Assembly (NCBI RefSeq): GCF_022369455.1
Contig: NZ_CP059599.1
Location: 1,020,409 to 1,084,408, forward strand
Direction: 5' to 3'
Source: Campylobacter sp. RM5004
GTDB taxonomy: Bacteria; Campylobacterota; Campylobacteria; Campylobacterales; Campylobacteraceae
Length of the DNA stretch: 64,000 bases
Shown here: positions 18,183 to 26,264 of the stretch, in pieces
How positions within the stretch are numbered: position 1 is the stretch's first letter
How the letters are laid out: every line of letters starts with the position of its first letter
Made by a program: the position numbers and the translations under genes
The notes under the pieces: model-generated
Told to the model about the DNA's origin: nothing
Database searches by the model: none
Seen by the model: the letters and a program-made list of their open reading frames with translations, nothing else

Positions 18183-18827
18183 ATGTTTAAAAAATTAAAA
18201 ACAATAACTTTTGCTTTAATATTAAGCTCAAACCTATTTGCTCTAAGCGAAGGTGTTGAATACAATGTGCTTGAAAATCCTATTTCAAATTCTAATAATT
18301 CTTTAACTGAAGTTTGGTCTTATCAATGTTCGCATTGTTATTTACACCATAATTACAATACTTTAGGATTAATTAGCGAAAAATTACCTAATCTTGAAAT
18401 CAAGTCTTTAATGGTTAAATCTTGGGGACAATTTGGTAAAGAAATGGCTAATTTATTAAACTATGCAAAATATCAAGATGAAAAAAATAAATTAAGTCTA
18501 GTTGATAAAAACAGCTTACATCACAAATTAGCAAGTGCTTATTTTATAGATTTATTTAAAAATAAAAATACTTGGAATAATAACCCTGATGAATTTTATA
18601 AAGCAGGTTTAACCCTACTTGAAATCTCAAAGAAAAAACTAGAAAAATTCATAGAAAGCCCAGAAGGAAAGTATTTAGCAAGCGTAAATGATGCAGCTGA
18701 TGAAATAGCTAATACTTATGGAACTCCAGCTTTCATCGTTAATGGAAAATATGTAATCAATTTAGCTCACGCAAAATCTCCACAAGATTTAATTGATATA
18801 ATTGAAGAACTTTCAAAACTAAAATAA
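18183..18827 (+). CDS. DsbA-family thiol:disulfide oxidoreductase, exported
   Basis: A 214-residue periplasmic protein with a signal peptide ending near SNLFA (residue 20) and a thioredoxin-like fold. The redox motif is Cys49-Ser-His-Cys52 (SYQCSHCYLHH); cis-Pro lies in YGTPAFIVNG near residue 180. DsbA/DsbL-type enzymes put disulfides into exported proteins; possible clients here are the Cys-rich exported proteins at 29912 and 43500, but that is inference. AAGGAGAAAAA precedes the ATG. A one-mismatch copy of the 18-base word in the non-coding orientation encodes NPISNS near residues 32-37, between the signal peptide and the fold. Confidence 0.88.
   Translation: MFKKLKTITFALILSSNLFALSEGVEYNVLENPISNSNNSLTEVWSYQCSHCYLHHNYNTLGLISEKLPNLEIKSLMVKSWGQFGKEMANLLNYAKYQDEKNKLSLVDKNSLHHKLASAYFIDLFKNKNTWNNNPDEFYKAGLTLLEISKKKLEKFIESPEGKYLASVNDAADEIANTYGTPAFIVNGKYVINLAHAKSPQDLIDIIEELSKLK
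18275..18292 (-). repeat. 18-base word inside the DsbA-like gene, one mismatch, antisense
   Basis: AAATCCTATTTCAAATTC on the coding strand, read NPISNS. The word is in the opposite orientation to the gene. Confidence 0.65.
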
Positions 18828-18847
18828 GGATTTACTAAGGTAAATCC
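18828..18847 (+). terminator. hairpin after the DsbA-like gene
   Basis: GGATTTAC, loop TAAG, GTAAATCC, beginning on the base after the stop codon. An exact copy of the 18-base word follows six bases later. Confidence 0.6.
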
Positions 18848-18852
18848 TAAAT

Positions 18853-18870
18853 AATTCCTAATTCAAATTC
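18853..18870 (-). repeat. 18-base interspersed word, exact copy (T type)
   Basis: AATTCCTAATTCAAATTC, followed by TTGTGATTTTGG and a decayed direct copy (TATTTGAATTAAAG), so probably half of a former hairpin pair. Confidence 0.85.
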
Positions 18871-18906
18871 TTGTGATTTTGGTATTTGAATTAAAGAAAG
18901 AGCGAA

Positions 18907-19440
18907 ATGAAATATAAACTTATAAAACTTTTACAATATTTATCTTATTATTTATCTTGGTTATGCGTAGTTGTTGGCTTAATTGAGCTTTTTATGGGCT
19001 TTGATTTTGCTTATTATTTTGTATCTGCGATTTTGCTTTCTACTGCTTATGGAAGTTTAAAAAAGAGATTAGATGAAATTAAATTTAATAAATATTTTTT
19101 AATAATTTTAGCTTTAGTTTCTGCTTATAAATACTATGAATATTTTATAAAAGAGCCAAATGACTTAATAGCAAAAATCATAAATGCTAATAAAACTTGC
19201 TTTGAAAATCAAAAATATTGCATAATAAATGAAGTTACTACAAAAGAACTCAATGCTATGTTACTAGATAAAAATAACGATGAAATTCTTAAATATCTAA
19301 AAAAATATGGATTTAGAAAAAATGAAAAAAATAATATACTGTATTTTCAAGATACTATTTATAAAAACCCAGTTGATATAGCAATAAAACTGCAAGATAA
19401 TCAAATAAACGAAATATATTATAAACAAGATAGAAAATAA
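18907..19440 (+). CDS. hypothetical membrane protein, 177 residues
   Basis: I do not recognise this protein. Three hydrophobic segments occupy the first 80 residues (about 10-30, 34-50 and 63-78), and the last 95 residues are soluble, with two cysteines (NKTCFENQKYC) that could pair if the domain is periplasmic. The ATG follows AAAGAAAGAGCGA, a weak binding site. It stands alone between the DsbA-like gene and the repeat block, with copies of the 18-base word on both sides, which suggests accessory DNA. Confidence 0.65.
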   Translation: MKYKLIKLLQYLSYYLSWLCVVVGLIELFMGFDFAYYFVSAILLSTAYGSLKKRLDEIKFNKYFLIILALVSAYKYYEYFIKEPNDLIAKIINANKTCFENQKYCIINEVTTKELNAMLLDKNNDEILKYLKKYGFRKNEKNNILYFQDTIYKNPVDIAIKLQDNQINEIYYKQDRK

Positions 19441-19452
19441 GCTTATTTTAAG

Positions 19453-19518
19453 GAATTTGAATTAGGAATTAGCTTTATTATTACACAAATTTAAAGCCTT
19501 AATTCCTAATTCAAATTC
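19453..19518. repeat. head-to-head pair of the 18-base word, 21-base-pair stem
   Basis: The direct copy at 19453-19470 and reverse copy at 19501-19518 (both T type, exact) extend outward to a 21-pair stem with a 28-base loop, twelve bases after the stop of the preceding gene. Confidence 0.9.
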
Positions 19519-19727
19519 CTAAATTTTACATAAATATAAAGCATAAAAAGATAATTTTAGTTAGAAAATCAAAAGAATTTGAAATAGAAATTAGCTTTAA
19601 AATTAGCTAATCATTATGTAAGCTTAAACCTTAATTCCTAATTCAAATTCCTGAATTTTACATAAATACAAAGCACTAAAAAAAGATAATTTTAGTTAGA
19701 AAATCAAAAGAATTTGAAATAGGAATT
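19499..19727. repeat. tandem duplication of a 132-base unit carrying the 18-base word
   Basis: The stretch from 19499 to about 19592 recurs at 19631-19727 with a few substitutions and one small insertion. Each unit begins with a reverse copy of the word (19501, 19633) and ends with a direct copy (19575 with one mismatch, 19710 exact). The gap from 19441 to 19786 (346 bases) has no gene: it holds only these repeats and the hairpin at 19746-19779. Confidence 0.85.
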
Positions 19728-19745
19728 TAAAATATATAAAACATA

Positions 19746-19779
19746 AATTTCTTAATTCAAATTATTGAATTAAGAAATT
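19746..19779 (-). terminator. AT-only hairpin after guaA
   Basis: AATTTCTTAATTCAA, loop ATTA, TTGAATTAAGAAATT: a perfect 15-pair stem seven bases past the guaA stop. The arms look like a diverged 18-base word. Confidence 0.55.
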
Positions 19780-19786
19780 AAAAATC

Positions 19787-21322
19787 TTATTCCCACTCAA
19801 TAGTTGCAGGTGGCTTACTTGAAATATCATAAACTACTCTATTAATTCCATTAACTTCATTTATGATTCTTCTACTTACGTTTTCAAGTAATTCATAAGG
19901 TAGATGCGAGAATGTTGCTGTCATTCCATCGCTTGCATCTACTGCTCTTAGAGCTATTGCATTATCATAGGTTCTATTATCTCCCATAACTCCAACGCTC
20001 TTTACATTTAATAATACGCAGAATGCTTGCCATGTTTTATCATAATAGCCATTAGCTTTAAGTTCTTGAATGAAAATATCATCAGCTTCTTTTAAAATAT
20101 TTAAGCTTTCTTCATTTACTTCACCCATAATTCTAATCGCTAGACCTGGACCTGGGAAAGGATGACGATATACTAAATCTTTAGTAAGACCTAGTTCAAG
20201 TCCAAGTAATCTTACTTCGTCTTTGAATATTTCTTTTAAAGGCTCAACTAATTTTAAATTCATTTTTTCTGGTAAGCCGCCTACATTGTGATGGCTTTTA
20301 ATTGTTTTTGAGCTACCTACAACGCTACTTTCAATAATATCAGTATATAAAGTTCCTTGTGCTAAAAACTCAACGCCTTCTTGTTTTTTTGCAAAATCTT
20401 CAAATATTTCAATGAAAGTATTTCCGATAATTTTACGCTTAGTTTCTGGATCTGTTACACCTTTTAATTTTGTCAAAAAGATTTCTCTAGCATCAATAGT
20501 ATTAAGTTCTATACCGAACTTTAATTTAAGCATATTTTCTACTTGCTCTTTTTCATTCTTTCTAAGTAGTCCAGTATCTACGAAAACTAAGATAGTTTGA
20601 TCTTTTATAGCACTTGCTAAAAGCGCAGCAACAACGCTACTATCTACACCACCACTAATTGCACAAAGAACTTTTTTATCTCCAACTTGCTCTTTAATCT
20701 TTTCAATTTGTGTTTTAGCAAATGAACCCATATTCCAAACGCTTTCGCAATTACATACATATTTTGCAAAATTTTTAAGGATATTTTTACCAAATTCACT
20801 ATGTTGCACTTCTGGGTGAAATTGTAGTGCATACATTTTTTTCTCATCATTTCCATAAGCACAAAATGGGCTATTTTCACTAATTGCTATTGTTTTAAAT
20901 CCAGCAGGTAAATTCTCAACCTTATCAGAATGGCTCATCCACACTACTTGTGATTTTGGTAAGTTTTTAAATAAACAACTATCTTCTTGAACACTAATCT
21001 TAGCTTTACCATATTCTTTATGGCCTGCAGGTGCAACAACTGCTCCAAAATGATGAGCCATCAATTGCATTCCATAGCAAATTCCTAAAATCGGTAATCC
21101 TAAATCAAAAATTTCTTTATCGCAAAAATAAGCATCGTTTGCATAAACGCTAGCAGGACCACCGCTTAAAATAATACCTTTAGGCTCATAGCTTTTAATT
21201 TCATTTGCACTAATATTAAAAGGTAAAATTAGAGTATAAACTCCTTGTTCTCTTAGCCTTCTGGCAATTAATTGGGTGTATTGCGACCCAAAGTCAAGCA
21301 CTAAAATATCTGCTTTTTCCAT
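19787..21322 (-). CDS. guaA: GMP synthase (glutamine-hydrolysing)
   Basis: Converts XMP to GMP using glutamine ammonia and ATP, the last step of guanine nucleotide synthesis. At 511 residues it is full length: a class-I glutamine amidotransferase domain with Cys82 (GICYGMQ) and the His/Glu pair in [12 protein letters not shown], an ATP pyrophosphatase domain with the P-loop SGGVDSS, and the C-terminal dimer domain ending [14 protein letters not shown]. It lies 12 bases downstream of the NhaD-type gene on the same strand and ends at an AT-only hairpin. Confidence 0.98.
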   Translation of the reverse strand: MEKADILVLDFGSQYTQLIARRLREQGVYTLILPFNISANEIKSYEPKGIILSGGPASVYANDAYFCDKEIFDLGLPILGICYGMQLMAHHFGAVVAPAGHKEYGKAKISVQEDSCLFKNLPKSQVVWMSHSDKVENLPAGFKTIAISENSPFCAYGNDEKKMYALQFHPEVQHSEFGKNILKNFAKYVCNCESVWNMGSFAKTQIEKIKEQVGDKKVLCAISGGVDSSVVAALLASAIKDQTILVFVDTGLLRKNEKEQVENMLKLKFGIELNTIDAREIFLTKLKGVTDPETKRKIIGNTFIEIFEDFAKKQEGVEFLAQGTLYTDIIESSVVGSSKTIKSHHNVGGLPEKMNLKLVEPLKEIFKDEVRLLGLELGLTKDLVYRHPFPGPGLAIRIMGEVNEESLNILKEADDIFIQELKANGYYDKTWQAFCVLLNVKSVGVMGDNRTYDNAIALRAVDASDGMTATFSHLPYELLENVSRRIINEVNGINRVVYDISSKPPATIEWE

Positions 21323-21334
21323 TAAATTCCTTTC

Positions 21335-22630
21335 CTAATATAAATCAAAATACTCAAATTGTAACCACCAAATAATAATACTTAGAATATAACCTAACAA
21401 AATAGTCCAAGCATATTTCATATGTGATCCAAATGTATAAATTCCACGCATTTTACCCATTACACCAACTCCAGCTGCTGAGCCAAAGCTAATTAATGAG
21501 CCACCTATTCCAGCAGTTAAGGTTACTAAAAGCCAATCATCTATATTCATATTTGGATTTGCTTTAAGAACTGCACTCATAACAGGCACATTATCAACAA
21601 CTGCGCTTAAAAGCCCTACTCCGATATTTGTAGTAGTAACTCCAGCAATATCATAAAGCTTAGATGCATACGCAAGCCATCCTGCAAAATGTAATGCTCC
21701 AACAGCTGCTAAAATACCAAAGAAGAATAATAATGTATCCATCTCAATTTTAGTCATATAATGAAAAATATTTATATCTTTTTTACCACGAGATACATTA
21801 AATCTGTATGTATAAATGCTTAATAATGATAAGCCAAACATCATTCCCCACATAGCAGGTAAGCCAAATAATGAATGCATTAAAACAGCACTAGCAATTG
21901 TTAAAGCCCCTAATAAAATAATAGCCTTACCACCTTCTTTAATACATTCAACTTCCATTGATTTAGTATCAAAATTAGGCTTAACATTAGGCACATAACG
22001 ACTTAGTAAAAATGCAGTAAGCCACCAACCAATAAAACTAGCAGGAAATAAAGCAAAGAAATCAATAAAAGGGCTCTTACCAGCTGTCCAAACCATAAGA
22101 GTTGTAATATCTCCAAATGGGCTCCAAGCACCACCTGCATTAGCAGCTACAACTATATTTATTGCCCCAGGAACCAAAAACTCTTTTTTCTCGCTATCAA
22201 TTGTTAGTAAAACGGTAGAAAGAATTAAAGCTGTTGTTAGATTATCAGCTACTGGAGAGATGAAAAATGCTAAAAGACCTGTAAGCCAAAACAATTTTCT
22301 ATAAGTATAGCCTTTAGTAACTAGTTTATATTTTAATGTATTGAATACATTTCGCTCAATCAATGCCTCAATATAAGTCATAGCAACCATTAAGAAAAAT
22401 ACAATTTCAGCAATTTCTTCAATCAAAGCCTTTACTTCTTCTTCTAAAGGCTCGGTGCTTTTGCCGTTAATTGCTAAAAACATACCTAAAATAATAAACA
22501 TTAAAGTTCCGATAAATATTGCAGGTTTTGTTTTGTTTATATGATATTTATCCTCAGCTGCTATAAAATAATAACCGATGATAAATATCACCAAACATAA
22601 AATTCCCGCCCATGAAAATGTGATTTCCAT
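21335..22630 (-). CDS. nhaD: NhaD-type Na+/H+ antiporter (ArsB/NhaD superfamily)
   Basis: A 431-residue inner-membrane protein with about eleven to twelve helices. Family features include FFISPVADNLTTALILSTV near residue 115-135, AANAGGAWSPFGDITTLMVW near 160-180, and VDNVPVMSAVLK with LVTLTAGIGGSLISFGSAAG near the C terminus. NhaD exchanges Na+ (or Li+) for H+ at alkaline pH; ArsB-type metalloid export is the alternative, but the text is closer to NhaD. The start ATG has AAAAAAAGGAGCTTCA upstream. guaA follows after 12 bases, so the two may be cotranscribed. Confidence 0.88.
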   Translation of the reverse strand: MEITFSWAGILCLVIFIIGYYFIAAEDKYHINKTKPAIFIGTLMFIILGMFLAINGKSTEPLEEEVKALIEEIAEIVFFLMVAMTYIEALIERNVFNTLKYKLVTKGYTYRKLFWLTGLLAFFISPVADNLTTALILSTVLLTIDSEKKEFLVPGAINIVVAANAGGAWSPFGDITTLMVWTAGKSPFIDFFALFPASFIGWWLTAFLLSRYVPNVKPNFDTKSMEVECIKEGGKAIILLGALTIASAVLMHSLFGLPAMWGMMFGLSLLSIYTYRFNVSRGKKDINIFHYMTKIEMDTLLFFFGILAAVGALHFAGWLAYASKLYDIAGVTTTNIGVGLLSAVVDNVPVMSAVLKANPNMNIDDWLLVTLTAGIGGSLISFGSAAGVGVMGKMRGIYTFGSHMKYAWTILLGYILSIIIWWLQFEYFDLY

Positions 22631-22665
22631 TGAAGCTCCTTTTTTTAAAAAATGTTAGATATTAT

Positions 22666-22812
22666 TTACTCTAATTCAACAAAAGGTAATTTTTGTGTTT
22701 GCGTTGACTTGTTATCATAATAGACAGGATCGCTTTTATATCCACAAGCAGAAAAAACTAAGGCAAATAACAAAACAATATGACTAAATTTAAAGATATT
22801 AAAAATATTCAT
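22666..22812 (-). CDS. 48-residue outer-membrane-type small lipoprotein
   Basis: A short minus-strand frame from ATG at 22812 with a clear lipoprotein signal: MNIFNIFKFSHIVLLFALVF, then the lipobox FSAC, then GYKSDPVYYDNKSTQTQKL and a short acidic tail before the TAA at 22668. The mature part (about 26 residues) resembles the LptM/YifL-like tiny lipoproteins with an Asp/Pro/Tyr stretch, but I cannot assign it firmly. Its first 33 bases overlap, on the opposite strand, the start of the plus-strand gene at 22780. An in-frame TTG further on would leave too short a signal peptide, so I keep the ATG. Confidence 0.6.
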   Translation of the reverse strand: MNIFNIFKFSHIVLLFALVFSACGYKSDPVYYDNKSTQTQKLPFVELE

Positions 22813-23307
22813 GAAGAACTTGCAGCTCATAATAAAAACCTTTTATTTTTAAAACTTAATAAACAATTAAAATTATTTATTTTAAGTATGCCACCCGATA
22901 TTAAATACAAATTAACTCAAAAAGGTGTCGTATGCGATGTATATACGAAATTTGATAGGAATTATTTTAGAATAAGAGTATATCATCCAACCCTAGCTCA
23001 AGATATAAGAAATGATTCTACAAAAAGAGCTATTTTAAACCATATTAATAATTATAAAAGATTTTCGCCTATTGAAGCAAATGTTCTTAATCTAAGAAAT
23101 GATGAAATAATAATAAATTCAAATGCAATTTTAAACGCTTATATAGATTACGAAAAATCAAAAAGACCAAAAATTTTATTAAAAGATTTAATGTGCGAAG
23201 ATTTTAATAATCTCGCAAATTTAAAAGAACATCAAATATTAGTGGATAATTTAAAAGAAAGTATTAAAAAAACAAATGCAAAAATCAAATCTATTAGACA
23301 AAATTAA
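22780..23307 (+). CDS. hypothetical protein upstream of uvrC (Cj1247c-like)
   Basis: A 175-residue soluble protein of unknown function, basic and rich in Lys/Asn/Ile, with no signal peptide. Its position before uvrC with a 32-base overlap, next to guaA, matches the C. jejuni order Cj1248-Cj1247c-Cj1246c as I recall it. A nucleic-acid-related role would fit the context but no motif shows it. The ribosome-binding site before 22780 is weak (AAGG is about 15 bases away), and the 5' end overlaps the divergent lipoprotein gene, so a later start is possible; I see no better candidate. Confidence 0.7.
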   Translation: MTKFKDIKNIHEELAAHNKNLLFLKLNKQLKLFILSMPPDIKYKLTQKGVVCDVYTKFDRNYFRIRVYHPTLAQDIRNDSTKRAILNHINNYKRFSPIEANVLNLRNDEIIINSNAILNAYIDYEKSKRPKILLKDLMCEDFNNLANLKEHQILVDNLKESIKKTNAKIKSIRQN

Positions 23308-25048
23308 TTCTTTACCAAATGAATCAGGAGTTTATAGGTATTATCACAATAATACTTTGCTTTATGTAGGGAAGGCAAAAAATCTTAAAAAGCGTGTTAG
23401 AAGTTATTTTAGCTTTACGCCAAGCCTTAGAGCTAATCCTAAAAATTCTCCTAGAATTATAAAATTAATTGAAGAAGCAAATAATTTAGAATACACTCAA
23501 ACAAGTAGTGAATTAGATGCTTTAATATTAGAAAATTCGCTAATAAAACAAATGCATCCAAAATATAATATTTTATTAAGAGATGATAAAACTTATCCTT
23601 ATATTTGTTGTGATTTAAAAGAAGATTACCCTAGATTTGAAATCACAAGAAAGGTTAAAAAAGATTCTTTAACCAAATATTATGGACCTTATGCTAGTGG
23701 GGCAAAAGATTTATTAGAAGCTTTATATTTATGTTATCCCTTAAGACAAATGAAAAGCTGTAAAAAAAGATGTATTTTTTATGATATGTCAAGATGTTTA
23801 GCACCTTGCGAGTTTAATGTAAAGCTTGAATATGAAAATATTTTAAAACAAGCCTTACAAGCTTTAAAAAACCCAAAGCAAATGCTAAAAACTCTAAATG
23901 AAAAAATGTTTAAATACGCAGAAAACGAAAACTACGAAGAAGCAGCTAAGATAAGGGATATGATAAATCATATTAAGAATTTAAATCAGGAAATTGAAGT
24001 AGATTTAGCAAAAGATGTTTGCTTTGATGTCTTTGCAGTAGTTAGTGATAACGAGTTTTTATCAAGCACAAGGCTTGTGATTAATCATGGAAAAGTTGTA
24101 AGCGTAATTAATGAAAAAATCATAAATAAAGAAGGCGATTTTTTAAGTCAATTATTGTTTGCAAACTACAAAGAAGGAATAATTCCTAATAATATTTATA
24201 TAAAAGAAGAAAATGAAAATAAAGAATTATTAAGCGAATATCTAAGCAAATTAGCAAATCATAAAGTTAGCATAAAAATAGCAAAAACAAATGAAGTTAA
24301 AAAGCTAATAGAATTAGCAGAAAATAACTCTTTAATAAATATTAAAAAACAAGAAAATAATTTATTGTTTAAATTAAAAAGCTTTTTTAATTTAACAAAT
24401 ATGCCTTATGTTATAGAAGTTTTTGACAATTCTCACTTTCAAGGAGAAGCTATTGTGGGTGCTATGATAAATTATAATTTATCAAGCAATGAATTTAATA
24501 AGCAAAATTATAGAAGATATAATCTTACAAGTAATAATGATTATGAACAAATGCAAGAAATGCTTATTAGAAGAATTAATTCTTTTAGCGAATTAGCAAG
24601 TCCTGATTTGTGGATAATTGATGGCGGAAAGGCTTTGCTTGATTTAGCAAATGAACTTCTAGCTCAAAATGAAATAAATGTAGATGTAATAGCAATTTCT
24701 AAAGAAAAATTAAATCATCTAGCACATAGAGCAAAAGGTGCGGCTCGTGATAAGCTGTATTTTAAAGATAAAGTATATGAGCTTAAAACAAATGATGAGA
24801 TTTTACAATTTATTCAAAAACTAAGAGATGAAGCACATAGATTTGCAATCACTACTCATCAAAACGCAAAACGCAAAAATGATTTAAAAGCGTCAAAATT
24901 AGAACAACTTGGCATTTCAAAAGCAAATATTATTAAATTATTAAAATATTATGAAAATTATGAAAACATTTACAAGGCTGATTTTGATGAAATAGCAAAA
25001 GTTACAAATAAAAATGTAGCTTCTAAAATTAGTAAAAATATTAAATAA
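23276..25048 (+). CDS. uvrC: excinuclease ABC subunit C
   Basis: UvrC makes the 3' and 5' incisions beside DNA lesions in nucleotide excision repair, with UvrA and UvrB. The 590-residue protein has the N-terminal GIY-YIG nuclease (GVYRYYHNNTLLYVGKAKNL, about 17-36), the Cys-rich middle (KSCKKRCIFYDMSRCLAPC), a UvrB-binding UVR helix pair (ENYEEAAKIRDMI), and the RNase-H-like C-terminal nuclease (EVFDNSHFQG, DLWIIDGGK). The C-terminal helix-hairpin-helix is short. The ATG lies inside the end of the preceding gene, implying coupling. Confidence 0.96.
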   Translation: MQKSNLLDKINSLPNESGVYRYYHNNTLLYVGKAKNLKKRVRSYFSFTPSLRANPKNSPRIIKLIEEANNLEYTQTSSELDALILENSLIKQMHPKYNILLRDDKTYPYICCDLKEDYPRFEITRKVKKDSLTKYYGPYASGAKDLLEALYLCYPLRQMKSCKKRCIFYDMSRCLAPCEFNVKLEYENILKQALQALKNPKQMLKTLNEKMFKYAENENYEEAAKIRDMINHIKNLNQEIEVDLAKDVCFDVFAVVSDNEFLSSTRLVINHGKVVSVINEKIINKEGDFLSQLLFANYKEGIIPNNIYIKEENENKELLSEYLSKLANHKVSIKIAKTNEVKKLIELAENNSLINIKKQENNLLFKLKSFFNLTNMPYVIEVFDNSHFQGEAIVGAMINYNLSSNEFNKQNYRRYNLTSNNDYEQMQEMLIRRINSFSELASPDLWIIDGGKALLDLANELLAQNEINVDVIAISKEKLNHLAHRAKGAARDKLYFKDKVYELKTNDEILQFIQKLRDEAHRFAITTHQNAKRKNDLKASKLEQLGISKANIIKLLKYYENYENIYKADFDEIAKVTNKNVASKISKNIK

Positions 25049-25100
25049 TCATTTAATCTAATAGCCATAATTTAGCTTATAGTTTATATAAAGGATTTTT

Positions 25101-26264
25101 GTGTTTCCAAGTTTGTTTAATATATTATTATGTGCTATTTTAATAGCTAGTTTGTTTGTAGAAAATTTGCTAAATCAAACGATTTTTACAATCATTTTGG
25201 CAGTGATTTTGATATTTAACGCAGTAAGTTTTATAGCTGCACTTATTAGAAAAAAAAGTGCAAATCAAAAAATAAATATTTTAAAAGAAATATTAAAAAG
25301 CTTAGGCGCTAATAGCGATAATTTAGATTTGAATAAAAATCTTAGATTAATAGTAGATGAAGTAGGCAAAATAAAGCAAAAAATGATGGCTTTACAAAAC
25401 CACAATGAGTTTTTAATAAAGCATTTAAATAGCAGTGCTAAAGAGCTTAAAAATATTAACAATGTTTTATCATATACAAATGAAAATAATTTAAATCAAA
25501 TAAGAGAGCTAATAGAAAAGCACAATGATGATAGTATTCAAAACATTTATTCATTAACAAAAACAACGATTTCTTATGAAACAAATTATGATAATTTTGA
25601 AAATGAATTAAATCCTAGTTTTAACGGAGTTAAAATCGCTATTTTAAATAATGATTTATTAGAAAATTTCTTGCTAAAAACAATACTAAAACAATATGAA
25701 ATAAATGTAGATTTTTATAATAGCATTAGTGATTTTTCAAGTTATTCTTGTGTAATAGTTGATGAAGATTATGATTACAGGACAAAAAACACAATAATTT
25801 TAAGTGATAATTATAATAAAGATAATTATTTAAAACGCCCATTTAGCAAGATAAAACTAAAAAATATCTTGATTACTTTATTAAGTGATTATAAAGTAGA
25901 GAGCAAAACACAAGAATTTAAAAACGATGTTTTAATATTCTTAAGTTCAGATATACAAACTGATTATTTATACCACATAGCAAACAAACACGCAAAGCTA
26001 AATACAAAAGTAGATAGCATAAGTGCCTTTATAAATGAATTAAATAATAATTACAAAATAATAGCAATAGGTTATGAGGCATTATTATTTGATTATGAAA
26101 ATTTAGTGAGCCAAATAAACAAAATCAAATACGAAAATCCAAAAACTTTCATAATCTTATTTTTAGGCAATAAACATGCTAAAAAGAATTTAGATTTTGC
26201 AGATTTAATAATAAAAGATGCAACCGAAACCCAAATAGCAAAAGCTCTTAAAGATAATTTATGA
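25101..26264 (+). CDS. membrane-anchored protein with two degenerate receiver-like domains (Cj1245c-like)
   Basis: A 387-residue protein: two hydrophobic segments in residues 1-52, a long coiled region at about 60-150, then two successive alpha/beta domains. The first (about 172-272, VKIAILNNDLLENFLLKTIL ... LKRPFSKIKLKNIL) has the layout of a response-regulator receiver, including the Lys-Arg-Pro-Phe near the end, but the phosphorylatable Asp site is not evident. The second (about 278-387, DVLIFLSSDI ... DLIIKDATETQIAKAL) looks similar and also degenerate. The start is GTG at 25101 with AAAGGA upstream. It overlaps the LolC/E-like gene by four bases. The domain reading is inference from pattern only. 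Confidence 0.5.
   Translation: MFPSLFNILLCAILIASLFVENLLNQTIFTIILAVILIFNAVSFIAALIRKKSANQKINILKEILKSLGANSDNLDLNKNLRLIVDEVGKIKQKMMALQNHNEFLIKHLNSSAKELKNINNVLSYTNENNLNQIRELIEKHNDDSIQNIYSLTKTTISYETNYDNFENELNPSFNGVKIAILNNDLLENFLLKTILKQYEINVDFYNSISDFSSYSCVIVDEDYDYRTKNTIILSDNYNKDNYLKRPFSKIKLKNILITLLSDYKVESKTQEFKNDVLIFLSSDIQTDYLYHIANKHAKLNTKVDSISAFINELNNNYKIIAIGYEALLFDYENLVSQINKIKYENPKTFIILFLGNKHAKKNLDFADLIIKDATETQIAKALKDNL

Noticed and set aside
19441-19786. A CRISPR-like array because of regularly repeated short words
   Set aside because: The words are in both orientations with unequal spacing, only two tandem units exist and the intervening sequence is also repeated; no cas genes are present.
23977-23994. 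GAATTTAAATCAGGAAAT in uvrC as another copy of the 18-base word
   Set aside because: Three or more mismatches, and it encodes the ordinary UVR-helix region; counted as chance similarity.
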